Positions 29,751 to 38,257 of a stretch of 64,000 bases of DNA are shown here, in pieces. Numbering within the stretch: position 1 is the first letter of the stretch; each line of letters begins with the position of its first letter. A model generated the notes under the pieces. The model saw only the letters and a list, made by a program, of their open reading frames with translations, had not been told where the DNA came from and did not search any database. A program made the translations under genes and the position numbers. The DNA is taken from assembly GCA_902621165.1 (NCBI GenBank), contig CACNKX010000002.1:124001-188000 (forward strand), written 5' to 3'. Source of the DNA: an uncultured Alphaproteobacteria bacterium. GTDB lineage: Bacteria; Pseudomonadota; Alphaproteobacteria; HIMB59; GCA-002718135.

Positions 29751-30872
29751 TTAAGAATAATTAAAAGGTAGTGAGCACACTTTACCTTTTCTCTCAATAT
29801 TGTCTGGTGTTAATACGATAACATCCTGCCCATCATTCCAATAATCTCTATCAACCATTGATAACCCAATATTGGTTTTTAAAAACGGTGAATAAATACC
29901 AGAGGTGATATTACCAATTTGAAATCTATTTTTTGAATATACAGGAAAAGGTATTGAGCATGGAGGAGTCGGGGATCCATCAAAAGTAATTCCTTTGATT
30001 TTTTTTTCTATTCCATTGTTTAATATTTTTTTTAGTGCATTTTTTCCAATGAAATCATGAGATAAATTGTTACAATAATTATCAAATCCACATTCAATTG
30101 GATTATTTTCTAAAGTAAATTCATTACCATAGGATAATAAACCACCTTCTATTCTATCAATTAAATTTGGACATCCAGGAGAAATATTAAAATCTTTTCC
30201 TGCTTCCCAAATAGTTTCCCAAAGTTCTTTTCCTAAACTAAAACCTTTAAGATAAATCTCAAAACCATCTTGTTTACTATATCCTGATCTTGCAATTATC
30301 TGTTTTGTTCCTTCAAATTCAAAAAAAGAAAAATGAAAGAATTTTAATTTTTTAATTTTTTCTCCAAATATTGATGACATTAATTCTTCAGATTTTGGAC
30401 CTTGAATTGCTAGAGGGTAAATATCTGGCTCTATAATATCAACTTTAAAATTTCTTCCTACAGCCAAGCCTTTTGCCCAAAGTAGAACGTCTGAGTCTGC
30501 AACTGATAGCCAATATTTATTTTCACTTAATTTTAAAAGTACAGGATCATTTATCATCCCTGCATTTTCATCAATCATTGGATAATAGTAACATTTACCA
30601 ATAGGCATACCTTTTATTGATCTTGGAGACATGAATTGTATTAATTTTGCAGCATCTTGTCCTATTATTTGAACCTGACGTTGACATGAAACATCCCAAA
30701 TTTGAGTATTTTTAGATAAGTGCCAGTAATCTTCTTCTACTGTTGCTTTATATGATTTTGGAAGAAGCATATGATTAACTACAGTAAAACCACTTACACC
30801 AGCCTCAATTACTTTCTCTGTATAGGGAGTCCTCCTAATACGTCTAGACATGTTTAATCCTGAATTACTCAT
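29751..30872 (-). CDS. GcvT-fold THF-dependent methyltransferase, DmdA-like (DMSP demethylase or DmdA-related clade)
   Basis: SRRIRRTPYTEKVIEAGVSGFTVVNHMLLP, QIWDVSCQRQVQIIGQDAAKLIQFMSPR, CYYYPMIDENAGMINDPV, ARSGYSKQDGFEIYLKG, GCPNLIDRIEGGLLSYGNEFTLENNP recalled as DmdA-type. Confidence 0.68.
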   Translation of the reverse strand: MSNSGLNMSRRIRRTPYTEKVIEAGVSGFTVVNHMLLPKSYKATVEEDYWHLSKNTQIWDVSCQRQVQIIGQDAAKLIQFMSPRSIKGMPIGKCYYYPMIDENAGMINDPVLLKLSENKYWLSVADSDVLLWAKGLAVGRNFKVDIIEPDIYPLAIQGPKSEELMSSIFGEKIKKLKFFHFSFFEFEGTKQIIARSGYSKQDGFEIYLKGFSLGKELWETIWEAGKDFNISPGCPNLIDRIEGGLLSYGNEFTLENNPIECGFDNYCNNLSHDFIGKNALKKILNNGIEKKIKGITFDGSPTPPCSIPFPVYSKNRFQIGNITSGIYSPFLKTNIGLSMVDRDYWNDGQDVIVLTPDNIERKGKVCSLPFNYS

Positions 30873-31208
30873 TTATTTAGACCACCATATTGAGTATCCG
30901 TTTGGAGAAACAATTAAAGGTATGTGATATTTTTTAAGAGGATCTTTCATTTTAAATTTAACACTTATTGAATTAATTATTTCACTAGTATTTCTAAAAT
31001 ATTTACCAGAATTAATTATCATTTCATAATCACTTTCACAATCTTCTTTAGTTAATTCAAATTCTTTAAGCATTCTTCCTGAGCTATCTGTTTTATCTTG
31101 TAGAAATACAACTTTGTTATTATTATTTACTTTATAAATAACAATTTCTACATCACTTGCATGCGTGCCATCTATTGAGTTTAGTAAATGCGTAGAAAAA
31201 ATTGCCAT
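30873..31208 (-). CDS. Transthyretin-like / 5-hydroxyisourate hydrolase-like protein with divergent C-terminus
   Basis: FSTHLLNSIDGTHASDV, DSSGRML, GKYFRNT, KYHIPLIVSPNGYS; C-terminal WWSK instead of YRGS. Confidence 0.75.
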   Translation of the reverse strand: MAIFSTHLLNSIDGTHASDVEIVIYKVNNNNKVVFLQDKTDSSGRMLKEFELTKEDCESDYEMIINSGKYFRNTSEIINSISVKFKMKDPLKKYHIPLIVSPNGYSIWWSK

Positions 31209-31211
31209 ATC

Positions 31212-32954
31212 CTACTCTATAGACGCTTTATCTCTTTTATCACTAACTGCAGCAACTATTGGACTTATAACACCTTTAGCCTTAACATTTACACATGCAG
31301 TTTTACCACTTTCTAATGCTCTTTTTAGAGCAGGACCTAAATCCTCTCTTTTAGTAACTAATTCTCCATGTCCCCCAAAACCTTCAAAAATTGAATGAAA
31401 TGGAATGTCTCTAAAATCAGTTGCAAAATGTTTCCCACTTTCAAATAACCTTTCTTGTTGTTGAGAAATACAGTCAAGACCTCCATTATTATCTATAACA
31501 ACAACAATAGGTTTTTTTTCTTGAAATGCAGCTTCAATTGACAATCCTCCAGATAAAAATGCACCATCTCCACTTATTAAAACAACATTAGATTTAGGAT
31601 TAAGATTTTTAGCTGATATTGCAAAAGGAACTCCAACACCTAACATACTGAAGGTACCTGGATGCAATATTCCTCCGAGTTTTTTACCTTTTGATCCAGC
31701 AATATTAATTGCAATCTCGGACCAGAAATGCGTATTACCACCATCAATAACTAACCAATCATTTTCAGTTAACACTTCTTGAACATCTAAAGCTAATTGA
31801 AGAGGATGAATTTTTCCACCATTTTTTTTGGTCTCTTCAGTTTCTTTATTTAAGTCATCTAATGTTTTATCAATCCAATTTTTTTTCTCTTTTTTATTTT
31901 TATTAAACCATTCATTGTTTAATTTCCATTTACTGTTTTTCTTTAACTCTATGAGTTTATCCAAAAAAACTCCAGGGTCACAAAGTAAGTTAATATCTGC
32001 AGCTCTATTTAATTCTATTTCTTCATGCGATCCATTAATACAAACAAGCTTAGTACTTTTTGGAAAAAGTGGAGGATTTCCAAAATTCATTTGATTATCA
32101 AGACGTGCACCAAACATAAGAACCAAATCTGATTCATGAAGAGCCATTTTTGATGGAGGATATTGATGAATATCTGCCAGACCCATGTATGAATCTACTT
32201 CTTCGCCTAAAAGCTTCTGATGGTATGGTATATTAAATATTGGAATGTTTAATTCAAAGCCTGCTTGCTCTAATTTTTTTTCTGCACTAGACCACCAAAC
32301 ACCATGCCCTCCAATAAAAACAGGGTTTTGTGCATTAATTGCTAGATCAAATATTTCATTTAAACTCTCAGGATCAGGCCAAGCTTTTGCTAAAGGTTTC
32401 TTTTGATGAGTAAAAGGTCTTTCTTCTAAACCTGCATCATCTGCAAATGATGAAAACATTATATCTACTGGTACACTTAAATGTACTGCACCAGGATAGC
32501 CATTTGTTGCAATTCTATATGCTTTATCTACGAACTCTCTTATTCTATTGCCATCTGTTATACTTGCACTGTATTTTGTTAACGGTGCTGCTATAGATAC
32601 ATCATCTATTTCCTTAAAACCACCTGCTCCTTGTCTTTTTAAGCTACTAGATCCAGTTATAAAAATAACAGGGGATCTTTCACCCCAAGCTTCCATCATT
32701 GAAGGCACTGCATTTGCGAAACCTTCTGGTCCAACAATACAAACAGAAGGTTTTCTTGATATTCTAGTATGACCATCAGCTAAATGACCAGCAATTTGTT
32801 CATGAGGACAATTAATTACATTAATTTGACACTCCATAAATCCTTCAAGTGCCGGATTACAAAAACCTCCAGAAAGTGTAAAAACATTATCAATACCTTT
32901 GTCTTTAAGAGCTCTTGCAACTAATGCCCCACCTCTAATCTTTTTATCTCCCAT
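31212..32954 (-). CDS. Thiamine-pyrophosphate-dependent enzyme (acetolactate synthase/decarboxylase family)
   Basis: FTLSGGFCNPALEG, HEQIAGHLADGHTRISRKPSVCIV, LISGDGAFLSGGLSIEAAFQEKKPIVVVIDNNGG (GDG-x-N TPP motif). Confidence 0.9.
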   Translation of the reverse strand: MGDKKIRGGALVARALKDKGIDNVFTLSGGFCNPALEGFMECQINVINCPHEQIAGHLADGHTRISRKPSVCIVGPEGFANAVPSMMEAWGERSPVIFITGSSSLKRQGAGGFKEIDDVSIAAPLTKYSASITDGNRIREFVDKAYRIATNGYPGAVHLSVPVDIMFSSFADDAGLEERPFTHQKKPLAKAWPDPESLNEIFDLAINAQNPVFIGGHGVWWSSAEKKLEQAGFELNIPIFNIPYHQKLLGEEVDSYMGLADIHQYPPSKMALHESDLVLMFGARLDNQMNFGNPPLFPKSTKLVCINGSHEEIELNRAADINLLCDPGVFLDKLIELKKNSKWKLNNEWFNKNKKEKKNWIDKTLDDLNKETEETKKNGGKIHPLQLALDVQEVLTENDWLVIDGGNTHFWSEIAINIAGSKGKKLGGILHPGTFSMLGVGVPFAISAKNLNPKSNVVLISGDGAFLSGGLSIEAAFQEKKPIVVVIDNNGGLDCISQQQERLFESGKHFATDFRDIPFHSIFEGFGGHGELVTKREDLGPALKRALESGKTACVNVKAKGVISPIVAAVSDKRDKASIE

Positions 32955-32955
32955 T

Positions 32956-34119
32956 TTAATACTTTATATCCTTAAAAAATTTCTCTGCTATAATTTTTTT
33001 ATCAACTTCATTTATATCGGTTAATCCCACTAAGCCAAGATTTGTACTTAACTCTTCTTTAATTAGGTTAATGATTCTTCTAAGACCTTTTGCGCCATCC
33101 GCACCGATAGCATACATTAGAGGTCTGCCAAACATAACAAAGTCAGCTCCCAGAGCTAACGCGCGTAAAATATCACTTCCACTTCTAATTCCACTATCAA
33201 AAAGTATTGGAAAATCGTCTCCCAAAGCTTTTCGTATTAATGGCAAAGCATTAATAGAAGCAGTAGCACTATCTAATTGCCTTCCACCATGATTTGATAC
33301 TTGAATTGCATCAGCACCAGCCTCTTTAATTTTCAAAGCATCTTCAGAATTCATTACTCCTTTGATTATTAATTTTCCTTTCCAAGCGTCTCGAACCCTT
33401 TTTAGAGTATGCCAATCAGTTGCTCCTCTACTTTCTTTTCGTCTAAAAATTTGATCACCACTTTTAGAGGTAACATAATTCATTGGTTGTGGAGCACCTT
33501 TAAACAAAGTTGTTAAGCTCCATTGAGGATGTAGTGCAAAATCTAAAAATTGTTTTGGGCCAATTTTAAATGGATAACCAAATCCATTTCTATCATCTCT
33601 GGCTCTTCTTGAAAGAATAGGAACATCAACAGTGAGAATTAAAACCTCATACCCTATGCCTTCTGCTCTTTTTAATAATTCCATAATAAATTCTTCACTT
33701 TGAAAAATATATATTTGCATCCACGAATGACCTTCTGAATAAGTAAACATATCTTCAAGCGTAGTACTAGAAGCCATTGAAACACATGTTGGAATATTAT
33801 TATACGCACTTTCTTTTGCTATCATTTTATCTGCTTCAGGCCATGAAAGATTTGTCATTCCCATTGGAGCAAATCCAAATGGATAATCAAAATGAAAATC
33901 AAATATTTTTTTACTTAATTTTCTATTCTCGACATTTCTGAAAACCTTAGGTTCAAGTCTAATTTGATCTAATGCTTTACTATTAATTTCAGCAAGTTTA
34001 TCATCTCCTGATGCTCCATCAATGAAATCAAAGACCAATTTTGGTAATCTCTTTTTTGATAACCTTATTGCATCATCTATTGTATGGATTTTATTGCTAG
34101 GTTTAATGAGTTCATTCAT
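32956..34119 (-). CDS. FMN-dependent alpha-hydroxy-acid oxidase/dehydrogenase
   Basis: PFGFAPMGMTNLSWPEAD, IIKGVMNSEDALKIKEAGADAIQVSNHGGRQLDSATASINALPLI, DSGIRSGSDILRALALGADFVMFGRPL. Confidence 0.93.
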   Translation of the reverse strand: MNELIKPSNKIHTIDDAIRLSKKRLPKLVFDFIDGASGDDKLAEINSKALDQIRLEPKVFRNVENRKLSKKIFDFHFDYPFGFAPMGMTNLSWPEADKMIAKESAYNNIPTCVSMASSTTLEDMFTYSEGHSWMQIYIFQSEEFIMELLKRAEGIGYEVLILTVDVPILSRRARDDRNGFGYPFKIGPKQFLDFALHPQWSLTTLFKGAPQPMNYVTSKSGDQIFRRKESRGATDWHTLKRVRDAWKGKLIIKGVMNSEDALKIKEAGADAIQVSNHGGRQLDSATASINALPLIRKALGDDFPILFDSGIRSGSDILRALALGADFVMFGRPLMYAIGADGAKGLRRIINLIKEELSTNLGLVGLTDINEVDKKIIAEKFFKDIKY

Positions 34120-34167
34120 TTTAATATTTGTATTCTAATATAATTTATAATTCTATTATAAAATATA

Positions 34168-35397
34168 CTAGTTTTTTGAAATACCCTTCCAAGGTATTGG
34201 ACTAGATGGAATATCCTCTTTTAAACCTCTTTGTATTTCACCTTTCTCATCATACATTGGTAAAGTACAAATTTCACCTTTTTGCACACTACCATCATCA
34301 CAACTAACATCTACTATTGTGTCTGGTCCAAATTCTGCATTATCCATATGAACTATAGCAACACCACAAACTTGAAATGGCGACCATGTACTTGAAGTTA
34401 CAATTCCAACTTTTTTATTATTAATAGAAATTTCAGAATCAACCAACGCAAAGCTATTTTCCACTCTCATACCCCATGTTAAGCAATCTTTGCTTGCATT
34501 TAGTAAATAATCTCTTCCAATAAAATCACCTTTATTAAAATCTATAAATTTTCCTAATCCAACAGCAAATGGAGATCTGTCTCTTGTAAAATCTCTCCCT
34601 GCAGATAAGAGACCTGCTTCAATTCTTCTACATCTAAATCCTGGAGAGGCTGTAAGAATCATTCCCATTTCTTCACCCTTACTGAGTATTAAGTCTCCAA
34701 TTTTTTTTGAATCATTTTCTGGTCTTAAATAAATCTCCCAGCCAAGTTCATTTGTAAAACCTGTTCTGCTTATAATTACTTTTTCTGAAGCAATTGAAGT
34801 TTCAACCCAATCAAAATAATTAAAATTATTTTTTAATGGTTGATCAACTAGTTTTTCTAAAAGTTTTAGAGATTTAGGGCCTTGTATTTGACTAACCCAA
34901 ACGTTTGGATCTTTAATTTCAACATCTAAATTTTTTGAATGAGCTTTGTACCAACTGTATAAATGTCCATCACCTTGAGCAAACCAAAATTTATTTTTTT
35001 CTAATCTTAATAATAATCCATCTGAAATCATTCCTCCATCATGGTAACAAGCAAATTGATAGGAGCATCTTCCAATTTTAACTTTTGAAATATCTCTAGG
35101 AAATATTTGTTGAAGTAAATTTTCAGCATCCGGACCAGATATTTCGTATGGATGCTCACCTGTATGACGTAAAATTATTTCTTTTCTAGCTTTCCAATAC
35201 ATTTCATCTGCTGTAGCATGAGATAATTTTTCAAGTGTAAATCTACCATCAGCGTAGTTAGTATATTCGGGGTTAAGTGGTAACTCTTGATAAGTAAGAG
35301 GATGTATTTTCATGGGTCTAGCCAAATCTAGAGATCTACCAGTTTCTTTAACAACTGGTTTTACAACAAATCTGTAATTACTAACTAAATCTCCCAT
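34168..35397 (-). CDS. GcvT-family aminomethyltransferase-like protein (second GcvT-fold paralogue)
   Basis: LRHTGEHPYEISGPDAENLLQQIFPRDISKVKIGRCSYQFACYHDGGMISDGLLLRL, ISRTGFTNELGWEIYL, RRIEAGLLSAGRDF. Confidence 0.85.
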   Translation of the reverse strand: MGDLVSNYRFVVKPVVKETGRSLDLARPMKIHPLTYQELPLNPEYTNYADGRFTLEKLSHATADEMYWKARKEIILRHTGEHPYEISGPDAENLLQQIFPRDISKVKIGRCSYQFACYHDGGMISDGLLLRLEKNKFWFAQGDGHLYSWYKAHSKNLDVEIKDPNVWVSQIQGPKSLKLLEKLVDQPLKNNFNYFDWVETSIASEKVIISRTGFTNELGWEIYLRPENDSKKIGDLILSKGEEMGMILTASPGFRCRRIEAGLLSAGRDFTRDRSPFAVGLGKFIDFNKGDFIGRDYLLNASKDCLTWGMRVENSFALVDSEISINNKKVGIVTSSTWSPFQVCGVAIVHMDNAEFGPDTIVDVSCDDGSVQKGEICTLPMYDEKGEIQRGLKEDIPSSPIPWKGISKN

Positions 35398-35438
35398 AAA
35401 ATTTATTCAACTTATCACAAAATAATGAAAAAAAAATT

Positions 35439-36362
35439 TTAAAATAAATTCTTAATAGCTTCAATATGTCGTGGCTTTACTTCACAACATCCACCAACTA
35501 GAGTAACACCTTCATTTAAAGAATTTAAAACAAACTTTTTATATTTTTCTTCTCCAAATTCTTCATTTCGAGTGCCAAGTAACTCAATGGGATCAATATA
35601 ATCATAATGTCCTTCAAAACCTTCTGAATTAAATTTTTCTTCATTACTAGTAGGCAGTTCTTTAAATAAATTCATTTTATAACCAAAAGGAAGCCTTTGT
35701 TTATTAAATATAGGAATACTCAAATTAACGATTTCAGGTGATACGCAGGCTGATACTATCCCGCAACAATTAAATTTTTGAATAGTTTCAAAAAGTTCAT
35801 CAAGACTTTCTCCAGATGGTAATTTTCCATCATAACGTAAGTGTGCACCTACAAGAACTTGTTTATTAAATTCTTTTGAAGCTTCTAAAGCAATTTTTAT
35901 TTCTTTGATGGAACACAAAACATCTAAGTAAAATATATCGACATAATCTTTTAATATTTTTGCAATTTCATGAAAATAATTAAACATTGTTTCATCAGTT
36001 TCAAAATGTATTGGGGAATATGTATTACCTTGATTTGGCAATGAGCCTGCAATAATAACTTTTTTTTCACTTTCATTTTTTGCTTTTAATGCAAGTGATC
36101 CAGCAGATCTTATTCCAAATTCAAATTTATCAAGTAAATTATATTTTTTTAGTAGCCTCCTTCTAACACTAAAATTTGAAGTGACTATTAATTGTGATCC
36201 AGCATTTATAAAATTTTTATGCATTTCTACGACCATTTGGTGATTATTTTCATTTAATAAAGCTTGTGCTGACCAAAGATCACCTGTTGTCTCTAAACCC
36301 ATTTCCATTAAAGTTTGACCGGAACCTCCATCAAAGAGGTATTTCTTATTTTTTAAAAACAT
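35439..36362 (-). CDS. Homocysteine S-methyltransferase-family protein (MmuM/BHMT-like)
   Basis: FDGGSGQTLMEMG, GIVSACVSPEIV and VGGCCEVKPRHIEAI (zinc Cys motifs). Confidence 0.88.
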   Translation of the reverse strand: MFLKNKKYLFDGGSGQTLMEMGLETTGDLWSAQALLNENNHQMVVEMHKNFINAGSQLIVTSNFSVRRRLLKKYNLLDKFEFGIRSAGSLALKAKNESEKKVIIAGSLPNQGNTYSPIHFETDETMFNYFHEIAKILKDYVDIFYLDVLCSIKEIKIALEASKEFNKQVLVGAHLRYDGKLPSGESLDELFETIQKFNCCGIVSACVSPEIVNLSIPIFNKQRLPFGYKMNLFKELPTSNEEKFNSEGFEGHYDYIDPIELLGTRNEEFGEEKYKKFVLNSLNEGVTLVGGCCEVKPRHIEAIKNLF

Positions 36363-36387
36363 TTTTTTGGAAGATTAGTAGAAATAG

Positions 36388-36411
36388 TGTGGCGCATTTA
36401 AATGCGCCACA
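36388..36411. repeat. Perfect 24-bp palindrome TGTGGCGCATTTAAATGCGCCACA (intercistronic hairpin)
   Basis: Each half is the exact reverse complement of the other; lies between the SBP gene stop and the next minus-strand gene. Confidence 0.9.
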
Positions 36412-36427
36412 AAGAAAAATTAATATT

Positions 36428-38056
36428 TTATGCAAACCACCAACGTTCAGAAAGTTTGTTACCGTCACTTTCCCAGTTACCAGCAACATCTTCACCGTGA
36501 GCAAGTTTTTTAGAACCAGCACCAACGTATTGGTTAAATGCATAAACAATTGCACCACCATCGTAGTTACAAAGAGCTTGTGCTTCCCAGTACATTGATT
36601 TTCTTTTTTCTGCATCAAGTTCTGATCTAGCAGATCTAACAAGTTCATTGAAACGAACAGTTGAATCAGTTTGAACTAGATTACCCCAAGCAGCTTCGTT
36701 CCACTCTGTGTCATCTGTGAATGCAGCAGACCACATCATATCTTCTGTAGGTCTTCCACCCCAAGAACTCATACTGAAACCTTTAGTATTCCATACGTTA
36801 CTCCAGTAACCATCTTCAGGTTCTTTTTTAACTCGAAGATCGATACCACATTCTTGAGCAGATGCTGCTATCAAGTTAGTTGCATCTGTACATCCTGCAT
36901 AAGGAACCTCAGAAGTACTAATTTCAATTGGTCCACTTACTCCAGATTTTTTCCAATGATAAGCAGCTTTATCAGCATCGAACTCTCTCTGCTCTAAAGC
37001 ACTATTATGGTATGGGTGAGCAGTAGAGATCGGATGATCATTACCAACAGTACCATATCCAAGCATAATCTTATCAACAATTTCCTGTCTTTTGATTGCA
37101 AACTTCATTGCCATACGCACATCAAAGTTATCAAACGGTGGAACGTTCAATCTCATTGGAGCTGTATAGTGAGCGTAACCAGAAGCTGCTGTAATTTCTA
37201 CACTAGGATTTCTAGTCAATAGATTAGCAGTTCTAAGATCAACACCATTCATCCAGTCAATTTCACCGTTTAATAATGCTGCTTGTCTTGTAGCAGGATC
37301 ATTAATTCCGATTACCTCAACTGAATCAAAGTGTGCAACACTATCACCTTTGAAATAATTTGGATTTCTTTTTCCAAATTTTGCACCAACACCAGGATTG
37401 AATTCATCCATAATATATGGACCAGTTCCAATCGTTGATTGAGCATCAACAACTCCATCTTTTGTTGGTTTAATCATAATGTGATAGTCAGTAGTTATTG
37501 CAGGCCAATCGGCATTTGCACCTTTTAGCTTAAAAATAACTCTATCATTTCCATCAGCAGAAACTGTTTCAATTTGAGATAAAAGTCCACCTGCTGCCGA
37601 AGCAGTATCTGGATTCATATGATACTGATAGTTGAGCACAACATCTTCTGCTGTCATTGATTTACCATTATGGAATTCAACACCTTTGCGAAGATTATAT
37701 ACCCATGTTTGAGCATCGTCTGATTCAATTGACTCAGCAAGCTCTCCAACAATTGTGTGATCTGAATCAACAACAGTTAGACAGTTCTGATATGACCAAG
37801 CAGTAGCTTGCATAAATGAGCTCTGATAAGTTGCTGGATCAAGAGTATCAGTTGCATCTGCTGCACTATTACCCCATCTTAAATGTCCACCTTTTTTTGG
37901 TGTAGCTGCAACTGCTTTATCTGCTAATGATAATGCAATTGGTAGCGTGACCCCAGTAGCAAGGACAGACATCATGAACTGTCTTCTATCAATAAGCCCT
38001 TTTGTTAGCTTTGAAGACTGTTCTTCAATGTATTTGTCTATTTTCTTATTTTTCAT
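36428..38056 (-). CDS. ABC transporter solute-binding protein, family 5 (DppA/OppA-like) with Tat-like signal
   Basis: Start re-set to MKNKKIDKYIEEQ behind GGGAGG SD; DRRQFMMSVLATGVTLPIALSLA; WVYNLRKGVEFHNGKSMTAEDVVLNYQYH. Confidence 0.92.
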   Translation of the reverse strand: MKNKKIDKYIEEQSSKLTKGLIDRRQFMMSVLATGVTLPIALSLADKAVAATPKKGGHLRWGNSAADATDTLDPATYQSSFMQATAWSYQNCLTVVDSDHTIVGELAESIESDDAQTWVYNLRKGVEFHNGKSMTAEDVVLNYQYHMNPDTASAAGGLLSQIETVSADGNDRVIFKLKGANADWPAITTDYHIMIKPTKDGVVDAQSTIGTGPYIMDEFNPGVGAKFGKRNPNYFKGDSVAHFDSVEVIGINDPATRQAALLNGEIDWMNGVDLRTANLLTRNPSVEITAASGYAHYTAPMRLNVPPFDNFDVRMAMKFAIKRQEIVDKIMLGYGTVGNDHPISTAHPYHNSALEQREFDADKAAYHWKKSGVSGPIEISTSEVPYAGCTDATNLIAASAQECGIDLRVKKEPEDGYWSNVWNTKGFSMSSWGGRPTEDMMWSAAFTDDTEWNEAAWGNLVQTDSTVRFNELVRSARSELDAEKRKSMYWEAQALCNYDGGAIVYAFNQYVGAGSKKLAHGEDVAGNWESDGNKLSERWWFA

Positions 38057-38073
38057 TTGTCCTCCCTTATAAT

Positions 38074-38100
38074 TGAACAAAAACCTAAGATTTTTGTTCA
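38074..38100 (-). promoter_or_regulatory. Leader hairpin upstream of SBP gene (10-bp arms TGAACAAAAA/TTTTTGTTCA, 7-nt loop)
   Basis: Perfect inverted repeat in the 5' leader, upstream of SD and ATG at 38056. Confidence 0.6.
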
Positions 38101-38172
38101 TAATTTCTAGAAATTTAACAAAAAACAAACTTAAGTTAATATATAAAAACATATATAACGTTTTAATTCAAC

Positions 38173-38216
38173 GTCTAAATTATTAATTTTAGCTTACATG
38201 TTGACCTAATTTAGAC
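38173..38216. promoter_or_regulatory. Candidate operator: inverted repeat GTCTAAATTA-N24-TAATTTAGAC in divergent promoter
   Basis: Exact 10-bp inverted repeat at 38173-38182 and 38207-38216 in noncoding DNA between divergent SBP and permease genes. Confidence 0.5.
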
Positions 38217-38257
38217 AAAACTTTAAGAATTAAGATTGTATCTTTAAGGAGGGTAAT

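Noticed and set aside
29751-35397. Glycine cleavage system interpretation of the two GcvT-fold genes
   Set aside because: No gcvH, gcvP or lpd in the window and the two proteins differ from canonical GcvT context.
36266-36598. Plus-strand 110-aa ORF across the HMT/SBP gap
   Set aside because: Antisense to two well-supported genes and no family-like motifs.
36346-36648. Minus-strand 100-aa ORF overlapping the SBP C-terminus and the palindrome
   Set aside because: Out of frame with the clear SBP gene; translation has no recognisable motif; it merely runs through the palindrome.
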